A DNA stretch of 31,554 bases from an uncultured Eubacteriales bacterium (GCA_900550705.1 URTG01000003.1:1-31554), one strand, 5' to 3'; shown: positions 21,576 to 29,304, counted from the stretch's first letter. Notes: a model not told the origin generated them from the sequence alone. Translations and numbers: made by a program.

Positions 21576-22904
21576 ATGACAGAAAAGCACGGACATAAAA
21601 ACGGCGGATTCAGTTCCTCCGTCGGCTTCGTAATCGCCTGTGTCGGCTCGGCAGTGGGCTTGGGGAACATCTGGATGTTCCCCTATCGCCTGGGGCAATA
21701 TGGCGGGGCAGCCTTTTTGCTCCCCTACCTGTTCTTTATTTTCCTGTTCGGCTGGGTGGGCCTGTCCGCCGAGTTCGGCCTGGGCCGGCTGGCCGGGACG
21801 GGCACCCTGGGCGCCTATCGCCGCTGCTTCCGGGCGCGGGGGAAGGAGAAGCTGGGCGGCGCGCTGGGCTGGATTCCTCTCATGGGCTCCCTGGGCATCG
21901 CCATCGGCTACGCGGTGATCATGGGCTGGGTGCTCCGCAGTCTGGCGGGGTCGGTGTCCGGCGTACTGCTGTCGGCGGAGCCCAACGAATATTTCCAGGC
22001 CGCCGCGGTAAATCTGGGCAACCCCCTGTGGCACTCGGTGGTGGTGGTCCTGGTCTGCCTGGTGCTGATGTTCGGCATGACCAACGGCATTGAAAAGGTC
22101 AGCAAGGTGCTGATGCCGGTATTCTATGTGCTGTTCCTGGCGCTGGCCATCTGGGTGGGCCGGCTGCCCGGGGCGTTTGAGGGCTACTCCTTCCTGTTCG
22201 TCCCCGACTGGTCCAAGCTGCTGCAGATCGACACCTGGGTCATGGCCATGGGGCAGGCCTTCTTCTCCCTGTCCATCACCGGCTCGGGGATGATCGTCTA
22301 CGGCGCGTATCTGCAAAAGGACGCAGACATCCCCCAGGCCTCCATCCGCACCGCGGTGTTCGACACCATGGCCGCCATGCTGGCCGGTCTGGCCATCATG
22401 CCCGCCGTGTTCGCCTATGGGCTGGACGTGGCCCGGGGACCGGCGCTCATCTTCATCACCCTGCCCACGGTGTTCCAGCAGATGCCCATGGGGCGGCTGT
22501 TCTCGGTGTTCTTCTTCCTCTCGGTGTTCTTTGCGGGCATCACCTCGCTCATCAATATGTTTGAGGCGGTGATCGAAAGCTGGCAGAGCCGCTTCCAGCT
22601 GGGCCGCCGGCCGGCGGTGCTCCTGTGCTCCGCCCTGACGCTGGCGGTGGGTCTGTTCATCGAGAGCGAGGCCCGGGTGGGCACCTGGATGGACTTTATC
22701 ACCATTGTCGTCATTCCCATCGGCGCGGTGCTCGGGGCCATCTCCGCCTATTATGTGCTGGGCTGGCCCACCCTGCAAAAGGAGCTTCAGTCCGGCCGGA
22801 AGAAGCCCGTGGGCGAGCTGTTCGGCGTGGTGGGCAGGTATGTGTATGTTCCCCTGACCATTCTGGTGCTGATTTTGGGCTTTATCTACAAGGGGATCGG
22901 CTGA
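21576..22904 (+). CDS. Sodium-dependent transporter, neurotransmitter:sodium symporter (NSS/SNF) family
   Basis: A 442-aa inner-membrane secondary transporter of the LeuT-like family that uses sodium to import an amino acid or related solute. The signature GSAVGLGNIWMFPYRLGQYGG starts near residue 23, in helix 1 (the quoted stretch is at 23-42). SITGSGMIVYGAYLQKD lies near 230, in the helix 6/7 region. About eleven to twelve hydrophobic segments span the length, typical of bacterial members. ATG at 21576 follows taggag by 10 nt; no upstream start lies downstream of the promoter with as good a site. The MATE gene follows after 37 bp. The substrate is unknown. Confidence 0.92.
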   Translation: MTEKHGHKNGGFSSSVGFVIACVGSAVGLGNIWMFPYRLGQYGGAAFLLPYLFFIFLFGWVGLSAEFGLGRLAGTGTLGAYRRCFRARGKEKLGGALGWIPLMGSLGIAIGYAVIMGWVLRSLAGSVSGVLLSAEPNEYFQAAAVNLGNPLWHSVVVVLVCLVLMFGMTNGIEKVSKVLMPVFYVLFLALAIWVGRLPGAFEGYSFLFVPDWSKLLQIDTWVMAMGQAFFSLSITGSGMIVYGAYLQKDADIPQASIRTAVFDTMAAMLAGLAIMPAVFAYGLDVARGPALIFITLPTVFQQMPMGRLFSVFFFLSVFFAGITSLINMFEAVIESWQSRFQLGRRPAVLLCSALTLAVGLFIESEARVGTWMDFITIVVIPIGAVLGAISAYYVLGWPTLQKELQSGRKKPVGELFGVVGRYVYVPLTILVLILGFIYKGIG

Positions 22905-22941
22905 CAGGGCCGATTCGCCCCCCCGGAAAAGGAGGCGTTTT

Positions 22942-24357
22942 ATGGCGGTGCAGAAGCAGAAGTATCAGATCAATATGTGTGAGGGCAGCCTGGCGGATAA
23001 GCTGTTGCTGTTTGCCATTCCGCTGATGGCCTCCAGTGTGCTCCAGCTGCTGTTCAACGCGGCAGACGTGGTGGTGGTGGGCCGCTACTCCGGCAAGGAG
23101 GCCCTGGCGGCCGTGGGGTCCAATGCGGCCCTGATCAATCTGATGATCAACCTGTTCGTGGGCCTGTCGGTGGGCACCAATGTGGTGGTGGCCCGGGACA
23201 TCGGCGCGGGGCGGCACGACAATGTGAGCCGCAGTGTCCACAGCTCCATTACCCTGGCTCTCATCAGCGGCGTGGGGCTGACGGTGTTCGGCGTGGTCCT
23301 GGTGCGGCATATCCTGGAGTGGATGTCCTCCCCGGCGGACGTGATCGACCTGGCAACGGTCTACCTGCGGATCTACTTCCTCGGGATGCCCGCCACCCTG
23401 CTGTATAACTTCGGTTCGGCCATCCTCCGCGCCCAGGGGGACACCAAGCGCCCCCTCTATTACCTGACGGCGGCAGGGGTGGTGAACGTGGCCCTGAACC
23501 TGCTGTTCGTCATTCAGTTCCGCCTGGCGGTGGCCGGGGTGGCGCTGGCTACCGTTATCTCCCAGTACATCTCGGCGGCGCTGGTCCTCCGGTGTCTCAT
23601 GGGGGAGGAGGGTCCCCTCCGCCTGGAGCTGAGCAAGCTGGGGCTGGACCGGGCGGTGATCGGCCGCATTTTGCAGGTGGGTCTGCCCGCCGGATTCCAG
23701 GGGATGGTGTTCTCCTTCTCCAACGTGGTGATCCAGTCCTCGCTGAACTCCTTCAACAGCGCCGTGATCGTGGCGGGGTCGTCCACCTCGTCCAACATCG
23801 AAAACTTTGTCTATGTGTCCATGAATGCCTTCTACCAGACGGCCATGACCTTTGTGGGCCAGAACTACGGCGCGGGCAAGTGCAGGCGGGTGGACCGGGT
23901 GGCGGAGCTGTGCATCGTCTTCGTGATCCTCACCGGCCTGGTGCTGGGCAATCTGGCCTACTTCTTCGGCAGGCCCCTGGCGGAGATCTACGCCCCCGGG
24001 GAGCCGGAGGTGGTGGCCCAGGCCCTGGTCCGGCTGAAATACATCACCTGCCCCTATTTTGTGGGCGGCTTTATGGACGTGATGGTGGGCATTCTGCGGG
24101 GGCTGGGGTACTCGGTGTTCCCCATGATGGTCTCGCTGGTGGGGGCCTGCGGTCTGCGGCTGCTGTGGGTGGCCACGGTGTTTCAGGTCTACCGCGCCCC
24201 GGCGACCCTGTACGTCTCCTACCCCGTCACCTGGGCGGTGACCGGCTGTGTGCTGGTGGTTTTCTTCTTCTGCGTCCGCAAGCGGGCCTACGCCCTGGTC
24301 CAGGGGGCAGAACCGGCCTATATGTCGGCGGAGGGACACCACCCAGAGGTGCAGTGA
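22942..24357 (+). CDS. MATE-family efflux transporter
   Basis: A 471-aa inner-membrane antiporter of the multidrug and toxic-compound extrusion family. The N-terminal half reads MASSVLQLLFNAADVVVVGR near residue 30 with AVGSNAALINL after it, the standard MATE start. The C-terminal half repeats this design (TGLVLGNLAYFFGRPLAEIY and the NYGAGKCRRVDR loop near 311). Twelve hydrophobic stretches are visible. aaggagg 8 nt upstream of the ATG is a strong ribosome site. The transported compound cannot be inferred. It may be co-transcribed with the NSS transporter and rpoN, as no terminator separates them. Confidence 0.93.
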   Translation: MAVQKQKYQINMCEGSLADKLLLFAIPLMASSVLQLLFNAADVVVVGRYSGKEALAAVGSNAALINLMINLFVGLSVGTNVVVARDIGAGRHDNVSRSVHSSITLALISGVGLTVFGVVLVRHILEWMSSPADVIDLATVYLRIYFLGMPATLLYNFGSAILRAQGDTKRPLYYLTAAGVVNVALNLLFVIQFRLAVAGVALATVISQYISAALVLRCLMGEEGPLRLELSKLGLDRAVIGRILQVGLPAGFQGMVFSFSNVVIQSSLNSFNSAVIVAGSSTSSNIENFVYVSMNAFYQTAMTFVGQNYGAGKCRRVDRVAELCIVFVILTGLVLGNLAYFFGRPLAEIYAPGEPEVVAQALVRLKYITCPYFVGGFMDVMVGILRGLGYSVFPMMVSLVGACGLRLLWVATVFQVYRAPATLYVSYPVTWAVTGCVLVVFFFCVRKRAYALVQGAEPAYMSAEGHHPEVQ

Positions 24358-24390
24358 CCCCCTCCATTCTCCCGGAAAGCGAGTGATTCC

Positions 24391-25761
24391 ATGGAATTGA
24401 CCCAGCAGCTGACCCAGCGCCTCAGCCAGCAGCAGCTCCAGAGCATTGAGCTGCTGCAATACAGCAGCGCGGAGCTGGAGGAATTCATCCAGAATCTGGC
24501 CCAGGAGAACCCCCTGGTGGAGCCTGTCCAGTCCGACGGGGACCCCCGACGGGAGCCTACGGCGGAGGACCGGGAGCTGCTGCGCCAAATGCGCTGGCTG
24601 GAGGACAACGACGGGCAGAACCGCTACTATCAGTCCATGGACGAGGAGGAGATGGACCCCCTGGCCCGGGCCAGCAGCGGCGGCGGGCTGGAGGAGACTC
24701 TGTTCCGCTTCCTCTCCCGCCAGCTGGACAGCCGGGAGCTGGACCGGGAGACGGCGGGGCTGGTGGGCTATCTGGCGGAATGTCTGGACGAGAACGGCTA
24801 CCTCCGCATCCCCCTGGCCGACCTGGCGGAGGACGCGGGCGTCCCGGTGGAACAGCTGGCCCGGGCCAAGACGGTCCTCCAATCCCTGGAGCCAGCCGGG
24901 GTGGGAGCCGCCGACCTGTCGGAGTGCCTGGCCCTTCAGCTGGAGCGCATCGGCATGACCGGCCCGGTGCTGGACATCGTCCGCACCGGCTTAGAGGACC
25001 TGGGCCAGCGGCACTACCGGGCCATCGCCCGCCGCCTGTCCCTGACCCAGGAGCAGGTGGAGCGGGCCGCCGCCGTCATCCGGGAGCTGGACCCCCGGCC
25101 CGGGGCAGTGTTCGCCCCGGCCGCGCCGGTGCAGTATGTCCAGCCCGACGTGTTTGTGGAGCGGGCGGAGGACGGCACCCTGTCGGTCCGCACCCGGGGC
25201 GGCCAGCGCCCTCCCTTCCGGATGAATCGCTGCTACCGCACCCTGCTGGAGCAGACGGAGGACCCGGAGGTCAAGACCTATCTCACGAAGAAACTCCGCC
25301 AGGCCCAGGGGGTGCTGAAGGGCGTGGAGCAGCGGGAGAGCACCCTGCTCCGCTGCGCCCGGTGTATCGTGGCCCGGCAGAGCCGGTTCTTCTCCCACGG
25401 CCCCCAGGCCCTGGTCCCCCTGCGGATGGCCGACGTGGCCCTGGAGCTGGACCTCCACACGTCCACCGTCAGCCGGGCGGTGCGGGAAAAATATCTCCAG
25501 TGCCGCCAGGGGGTGTTCCCCCTGGGCTACTTCTTCTCCCGCAGTGTCGGCGGCGAGGACGGCAGCGCCCTGGGCGGTTCCGCCGCCCATGCCCTTCTCC
25601 GTCAGCTCATCGACGGCGAGGACAAATCCGCCCCCCTGTCCGACCAGAAGCTCTGCCAGGCCCTGGCCGCGCAGGGCTGCGCCATCTCCCGGCGGACAGT
25701 GGCAAAGTACCGGGAGCAGCTGGGCATCCCCGGCGCGGCGGGGAGAATGAAACGAGGATAG
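24391..25761 (+). CDS. rpoN: RNA polymerase sigma-54 factor RpoN
   Basis: A 456-aa alternative sigma factor that needs an AAA+ enhancer-binding activator to open promoters with -24/-12 elements. Region I is present (QLTQRLSQQQLQSIELLQ, residues 6-23) and so is an acidic linker. The core-binding domain follows. The helix-turn-helix is LDLHTSTVSRAVREKYLQ (near 354). The RpoN box that reads the -24 element is SRRTVAKYRE (433-442). The ribosome site before the ATG is weak (gaaagcgag). It is 33 bp downstream of the MATE gene. No enhancer-binding protein lies in the window, so its regulon cannot be read here. Confidence 0.96.
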   Translation: MELTQQLTQRLSQQQLQSIELLQYSSAELEEFIQNLAQENPLVEPVQSDGDPRREPTAEDRELLRQMRWLEDNDGQNRYYQSMDEEEMDPLARASSGGGLEETLFRFLSRQLDSRELDRETAGLVGYLAECLDENGYLRIPLADLAEDAGVPVEQLARAKTVLQSLEPAGVGAADLSECLALQLERIGMTGPVLDIVRTGLEDLGQRHYRAIARRLSLTQEQVERAAAVIRELDPRPGAVFAPAAPVQYVQPDVFVERAEDGTLSVRTRGGQRPPFRMNRCYRTLLEQTEDPEVKTYLTKKLRQAQGVLKGVEQRESTLLRCARCIVARQSRFFSHGPQALVPLRMADVALELDLHTSTVSRAVREKYLQCRQGVFPLGYFFSRSVGGEDGSALGGSAAHALLRQLIDGEDKSAPLSDQKLCQALAAQGCAISRRTVAKYREQLGIPGAAGRMKRG

Positions 25762-25818
25762 AAACTGAGACTATCAAAAAACTCGCTTCGGCCAAAGGGT
25801 TCGGAGGGAAGGATCGTT

Positions 25819-25847
25819 GGAAAGGGGACCGTCAGGGTCCCCTTTCC
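25819..25847. terminator. Strong hairpin after rpoN
   Basis: ggaaaggggacc (25819-25830) and ggtcccctttcc (25836-25847) are exact complements with a 5-nt loop. There is no classical T-run. With the adjacent repeat at 25849-25888 it forms a compound end between the convergent rpoN and 186-aa genes. Confidence 0.65.
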
Positions 25848-25848
25848 G

Positions 25849-25888
25849 CTTGTCGAAAAAGTGGCTTCGCCGCTTTTTTGCCAAGCTG
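25849..25888 (+). repeat. Dispersed hairpin repeat, copy B (terminator-like)
   Basis: cttgtcgaaaaagtggc pairs with gccgcttttttgccaag. It matches copy A at 21158-21199 in both arms and in the ggcttcgccg tip. It sits 4 bp from the end of the convergent 186-aa gene, so it can terminate from either direction. Confidence 0.7.
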
Positions 25889-25892
25889 TGCT

Positions 25893-26453
25893 TCAGCGGT
25901 CTGTTTTTCCGCTTCGCCGCCCCAGGGCCTCCACCGTCTCCCGGGCCGCCCGGGCGGTGACGATCCCCCGCCGGCCCCACTCCTCCAGCCGCTGGGCCAG
26001 CAGCGGGTCGGGTGTCTTCTCCGCCAGGGCGCGGCACCGGGTCCACCAGTCCACACTCCAGCGATACAGCGTCCGCAGGGCCGGGAGAAGGGGCTGTGCG
26101 CTCTCCGCCGCCGTCCGTGCCGTCCGCTCCTCCACCCCCTGCTGAAGAAAGCGGTCCGCCGTCAGCTCCCGCTCCGTCCGCCGGAGAAGCCCCGCCCCCT
26201 CGTTCAGCGCCCGGCTCCCCGTCCGGCGGGCCAGCGCCTGGGCCAGGTCCCGCCCCCGCACCAGGTCCCGGGCCAGCGCGGCCAGCTCATCCGGCTCGTC
26301 GGCCTTCTCCTCCGTCTGCCGGGCCGTCCCGACGGGGAGCGGCACCAGCGGACCGGCCGACCGGCCCTCCATCACCCGGTCCCACACCCGGCGAAAGACC
26401 TCCGGGTCCAGCGCCTCGTCCCCCGGCCGGGGCAGCGTCTGCCGTTCTTCCAT
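25893..26453 (-). CDS. Unknown 186-aa helical protein, possible mother-cell gene
   Basis: No family was recognised with confidence. The N-terminal 50 residues are Pro/Arg-rich (LPRPGDEALDPEVFRRVWDR). Residues 55-180 are almost wholly helical, with pairs such as DELAALARDLVRGRDLAQAL and LLRRTERELTADRFLQQGV. This spacing recalls ferritin-like four-helix bundles, but the metal-ligand Glu/His motifs are not evident. There is no signal peptide. The ATG at 26453 follows aggaatgttcc, with gggagg further up. An exact sigma-K-type promoter motif lies about 50 bp upstream (26505-26532), separated from spo0A by a terminator, so a spore-related role is plausible but unproven. Confidence 0.7.
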   Translation of the reverse strand: MEERQTLPRPGDEALDPEVFRRVWDRVMEGRSAGPLVPLPVGTARQTEEKADEPDELAALARDLVRGRDLAQALARRTGSRALNEGAGLLRRTERELTADRFLQQGVEERTARTAAESAQPLLPALRTLYRWSVDWWTRCRALAEKTPDPLLAQRLEEWGRRGIVTARAARETVEALGRRSGKTDR

Positions 26454-26504
26454 GGAACATTCCTCCCTTTCCTCCGGCCCCGCAGAGGGAGGCCGCTGTC
26501 TCTT

Positions 26505-26532
26505 TATGCTATGCCAGACCCGGACAGGAGGT
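26505..26532 (-). promoter_or_regulatory. Mother-cell sigma-K-like promoter of the 186-aa gene
   Basis: On the minus strand: AC (plus-strand 26531-26532), 17 bp, then CATAGCATA (26505-26513). The -10 is identical to that at 19587-19595 and the spacing is the same. It lies just downstream of the spo0A terminator. Confidence 0.6.
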
Positions 26533-26541
26533 TCCGCCTAC

Positions 26542-26572
26542 AAAAAAACGGACCGGCGCACTGCCGGTCCGT
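26542..26572 (-). terminator. Rho-independent terminator after spo0A
   Basis: Minus-strand stem acggaccggc / gccggtccgt (10 bp, 5-nt loop), followed by seven T residues (plus-strand A-run 26542-26548). It begins 19 bp after the spo0A stop. This is a textbook terminator. Confidence 0.9.
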
Positions 26573-26590
26573 GATGGGAATCATTCTGCG

Positions 26591-27352
26591 TTACTGCTGT
26601 GTCTGCTGCTGTCTGGGCAGCTGCTCCAGGCTGATATACTCGGCGATGCCCGCCACAAATTCGGAGTTAGAGGGCTTCTCCTCCCCCAGCCGGTTCCCGA
26701 AATACCGCCGGATGGCCCCTGAGTTGCCCCGGGTCCATACGATGTCCACCGCGTGGCGGATGGCCCGCTCCACCCGGGAGGGGGTGCTGCCGCAGCGCTT
26801 GGCCACGTCGGGGTAGACCACCTTGGTCATACCCGCCAGAACGGTCCGGTCCTGCACCGCCATCAGGATGGCCTCCCGGGCATATTGATAGCCCAGCACA
26901 TGGACGGGCAGTCCCAGCTCCCGGAGGATGCCGCTGGCCTGCATGATGCGCCACCGGGTGTCGTCCTTCCGCTGGCGGCCGTAGTCGATGAGCTGCCTGG
27001 CCCGGCGGCAGAGCAGGGTGTCGTCGCAGGGACGGATCATGTAGTAATCCGCGCCGCTGGCCGACGCGATGTCCGCCATAATGTCGCTGGTGCAGGAGGA
27101 GATTACTATGGTCCGGGGCCGGTGGGGCAGCGTCTGCAGCTTCTCCAGGGCGTCGATGCCGTCCGCCTCGGTAAGGACCAGGTCCAGAATGATGCCGTCG
27201 GGCTGCAGCTCCCGGGCCAGGCGCACCAATTCCAGGCCGCTGGCCGTCTGGCCCACCAGATGAAAGTCCCCCGCCGCTTGAAAAAGCTCTACCAGCTCCC
27301 GGCGCTTCACGGGGTCCGCATCCCCAATGAGAATTCGTTTCACTTCGTCCAT
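26591..27352 (-). CDS. spo0A: Sporulation master regulator Spo0A with an atypical receiver domain
   Basis: A 253-aa response regulator that controls entry into sporulation. The C-terminal DNA-binding domain is clearly Spo0A: GYQYAREAILMAV, TKVVYPDVAKR, then SRVERAIRHAVDIVWTRGN and KPSNSEFVAGIAE. The receiver (1-118) keeps the phospho-acceptor Asp (D57, ILDLVL) and a hydroxyl residue (S85/S86). The acidic pair, however, is D11-A12 instead of Asp-Asp, and the conserved switch Lys is Arg (R107, MIRPCDD). The inter-domain linker is also short. ATG at 27352 fits the family N-terminus, with ggag 8 nt upstream; ATG 27376 with aaagga upstream is an alternative that would add eight residues. Three 0A boxes and hairpins lie upstream. 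Confidence 0.93.
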   Translation of the reverse strand: MDEVKRILIGDADPVKRRELVELFQAAGDFHLVGQTASGLELVRLARELQPDGIILDLVLTEADGIDALEKLQTLPHRPRTIVISSCTSDIMADIASASGADYYMIRPCDDTLLCRRARQLIDYGRQRKDDTRWRIMQASGILRELGLPVHVLGYQYAREAILMAVQDRTVLAGMTKVVYPDVAKRCGSTPSRVERAIRHAVDIVWTRGNSGAIRRYFGNRLGEEKPSNSEFVAGIAEYISLEQLPRQQQTQQ

Positions 27353-27406
27353 GGTTCCCTCTCCGTCCTGATCCATTCTTACGTTCCTTTGGCGCTGAAT
27401 CCTTTT

Positions 27407-27439
27407 GTCTCCCCCGTCCCCATAGGGGACGGGGGAGAC
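27407..27439 (-). promoter_or_regulatory. Perfect 15-bp hairpin in the spo0A leader
   Basis: gtctcccccgtcccc (27407-27421) pairs fully with ggggacgggggagac (27425-27439) around a 3-nt loop. On the spo0A strand it is followed by aaaagg, so it is not a terminator in that direction. A second small hairpin (gctttc 27442-27447 / gaaagc 27455-27460) lies next to it. Both fall between the predicted promoter and the start codon, so they could affect mRNA stability or translation. The very stable stem may instead be the end of a dispersed repeat. Confidence 0.65.
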
Positions 27440-27476
27440 TTGCTTTCCCTAGGTGAAAGCAATGGCTTCTAGTAAG

Positions 27477-27505
27477 AAATTACCACATTTTCCGGAATTT
27501 TTCAA
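27477..27505 (-). promoter_or_regulatory. Sigma-A-type promoter of spo0A
   Basis: Minus-strand TTGAAA (plus-strand 27500-27505) and TAATTT (27477-27482) are spaced by 17 bp. No convincing sigma-H promoter was seen. Three 0A boxes lie 16-46 bp upstream of the -35. Confidence 0.6.
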
Positions 27506-27520
27506 CAGGGTTCCCCATTT

Positions 27521-27551
27521 TTCGTCAACAAACGTTCGACATTTTTCGACA
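27521..27551 (-). promoter_or_regulatory. Three 0A boxes upstream of spo0A
   Basis: TGTCGAA occurs twice on the minus strand (plus-strand 27545-27551 and 27535-27541), and TGACGAA once (27521-27527). All fit the Spo0A-P recognition sequence TGNCGAA known from B. subtilis, and all have the same orientation. They lie 6 bp beyond the ABC ATPase stop, so the spo0A control region starts immediately after that gene. Autoregulation is the natural reading. Confidence 0.7.
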
Positions 27552-27557
27552 ATCCCG

Positions 27558-28361
27558 TCAATCGGACAGCAGAATCCGGTCGTTGTCCAGGTCCTTCCCC
27601 GCTCCGGCGCGGAACCGGGCCAGCAGGTCGTTCACCGTCATGCCCCGGCGCTCCTGGTCCTTGATGTCCAGCACGATGCGGCCCCGGTCCATCATAAAGG
27701 TCCGGTTGCCCAACTCCAGGGCGTTTTTCATGTTGTGGGTGACCATCAGGGTGGTGATCTGGTTCCGGGCCACCACGTCCTTGGTGATGTTCAGCACCTT
27801 TTCCGCCGTGCCGGGGTCCAGGGCGGCGGTGTGCTCGTCCAGCAGCAGCAGCTTGGGGGGCACCATGGTGGCCATGAGCAGGGTCAGCGCCTGGCGCTGG
27901 CCGCCGGACAGCAGACCCACGGGCTGGCTCATCCGGTCCTCCAGCCCCATCTCCAGCTTAGCCAGCTGCTCCCGGAAGAAGGCCCGGTCGGCCTTGCTGG
28001 TCCGGCTGAAATAGGCGTGCTGGTTCTTGGCCGTCCGCAGATAGGCCAGGGCCAGGTTTTCCTCGATGGTCATGTGAGGCGCGGTGCCCCGCATGGGGTC
28101 CTGGAACAGCCGGCCGATCATCCGGCTGCGGCGATACTCCGGCAGAAAGGTGAGGTCCTCCCCGCCCAGAACGACAGAGCCCGCGTCGGGGTAGAACGCC
28201 CCGGCGATGGCATTGAACAGGGTGGACTTGCCCGCGCCGTTGGAGCCCACGATGGTGACGAAGTCCCCCCGGTCCAGGTGGACGGTCACATTCTCCAGGG
28301 CCTTCTTTTCGTTGACGGTCCCGGGGTTAAAGGTCTTGGAAACTTGGTTCAGCGTCAGCAT
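27558..28361 (-). CDS. ABC transporter ATP-binding protein (TrpZ-type)
   Basis: The ATPase subunit of an amino-acid-type importer of the ABC_sub_bind (PF04392) class. At 267 aa it has Walker A GSNGAGKS (39-46) and the signature LSGGQRQ (151-157). Walker B is LLLLDEHTAALDP (near 171-183), with His after the catalytic Glu, as is common in this family. The switch region has VTHN. aaggagg lies 9 nt before the ATG, and the permease stop is 1 bp away, so the two are coupled. The leader specificity suggests tryptophan uptake. Confidence 0.93.
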   Translation of the reverse strand: MLTLNQVSKTFNPGTVNEKKALENVTVHLDRGDFVTIVGSNGAGKSTLFNAIAGAFYPDAGSVVLGGEDLTFLPEYRRSRMIGRLFQDPMRGTAPHMTIEENLALAYLRTAKNQHAYFSRTSKADRAFFREQLAKLEMGLEDRMSQPVGLLSGGQRQALTLLMATMVPPKLLLLDEHTAALDPGTAEKVLNITKDVVARNQITTLMVTHNMKNALELGNRTFMMDRGRIVLDIKDQERRGMTVNDLLARFRAGAGKDLDNDRILLSD

Positions 28362-28362
28362 C

Positions 28363-29280
28363 TCAGCGTCCCTCCTTCGGTCCGGTGCTCCGGGCGGCCG
28401 CCTTCCGCTTCTGGAAGGCCGCCCAGTTCTTCAGCGTGGGGGCCGCAATGGACAGGCCCACCACGATGGCAGTGACCAGCTTCATGCCCTCGATGGGCAC
28501 CACCTTGCTCCGCAGCACAATGGCATACACCAGCCGATAAAACACACTGCCCACAAAGACGCACAGCGCCCCCCGGGCCACCGAGCCCTTGCCCAGGATG
28601 GTCTCGCCAATGATGAGGCAGGCCAGACCGATGACCACCATGCCGGTGCCCATGTTCACGTCGGCGCTGCGCTGATACTGCCCCGCCAGAGCGCCGGACA
28701 GGCCGGTGAGGGCGTTGGACACGCACAGGCCCACCATCACGGTAAAGGTGGGGTTGATGGAGGAGGCCCGGACCATGTCCCGGTTGTCGCCGGTGGCCCG
28801 GATGGACAGGCCCAGCCGGGTGCCCAAAAAGGCCACCAGCAGCCCCGCCGCCGCCAGCGTCACCGCCCCGGCCAGCAGGATCTCATGCCACTCGCCGCCG
28901 ATGCCCGTGTCCCGGAACAGCATAAAGATGGTGCTCTGCTTCAGCAGATTGGCGGTGGACTTCCACCCCATGACCATCAGATTGACGGTATACAACCCCG
29001 TATTGGTGACGATACCGGCCAGAATCGACGGCACGCCCAGCTTGGTCTGCAAAAATGCGGTGATAAAGCCCGCCGCCGCGCCGGCCAGCATGGCCGCCGG
29101 AACGGCCAAGATCGGGTGTCCCGCTCCGCAGACGATCACCGACACCGCCGCCCCCAGGGTGAAGCAGCCGTCGGTGGTCATGTCGGCGATGTCCAGAATA
29201 CGGAAGCTCAGGAACAGCGCCAGGGCCACGGGAGCGTAAATAAAGCCCAGCTCCAGGGCCGTCTGTAAGATATACAGCAC
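28363..29280 (-). CDS. ABC transporter permease (TrpY-type)
   Basis: A 305-aa integral membrane permease of the LivH/BPD_transp_2 class, with about nine hydrophobic segments. It opens ALELGFIYAPVALALFLSFR and has DMTTDGCFTLGAAV near residue 33, a motif shared with the YufQ/TrpY-like permeases. GTG at 29280 is the start used because aaaggaaagg lies 10 nt upstream; the ATG closer to that site is in another frame. It is encoded between the binding protein and the ATPase. A G/C-rich hairpin upstream (29305-29343) may lower its expression relative to the binding protein. Confidence 0.9.
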   Translation of the reverse strand: MLYILQTALELGFIYAPVALALFLSFRILDIADMTTDGCFTLGAAVSVIVCGAGHPILAVPAAMLAGAAAGFITAFLQTKLGVPSILAGIVTNTGLYTVNLMVMGWKSTANLLKQSTIFMLFRDTGIGGEWHEILLAGAVTLAAAGLLVAFLGTRLGLSIRATGDNRDMVRASSINPTFTVMVGLCVSNALTGLSGALAGQYQRSADVNMGTGMVVIGLACLIIGETILGKGSVARGALCVFVGSVFYRLVYAIVLRSKVVPIEGMKLVTAIVVGLSIAAPTLKNWAAFQKRKAAARSTGPKEGR

Positions 29281-29304
29281 GAAGTTTCATCCTTTCCTTT
29301 TAAC

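Noticed and set aside
3021..22370. TTCGACA (0A-box core) inside addB (near 3021) and the NSS transporter (near 22364)
   Set aside because: They lie deep inside coding sequence, and a 7-mer is expected several times by chance in a window of this size.
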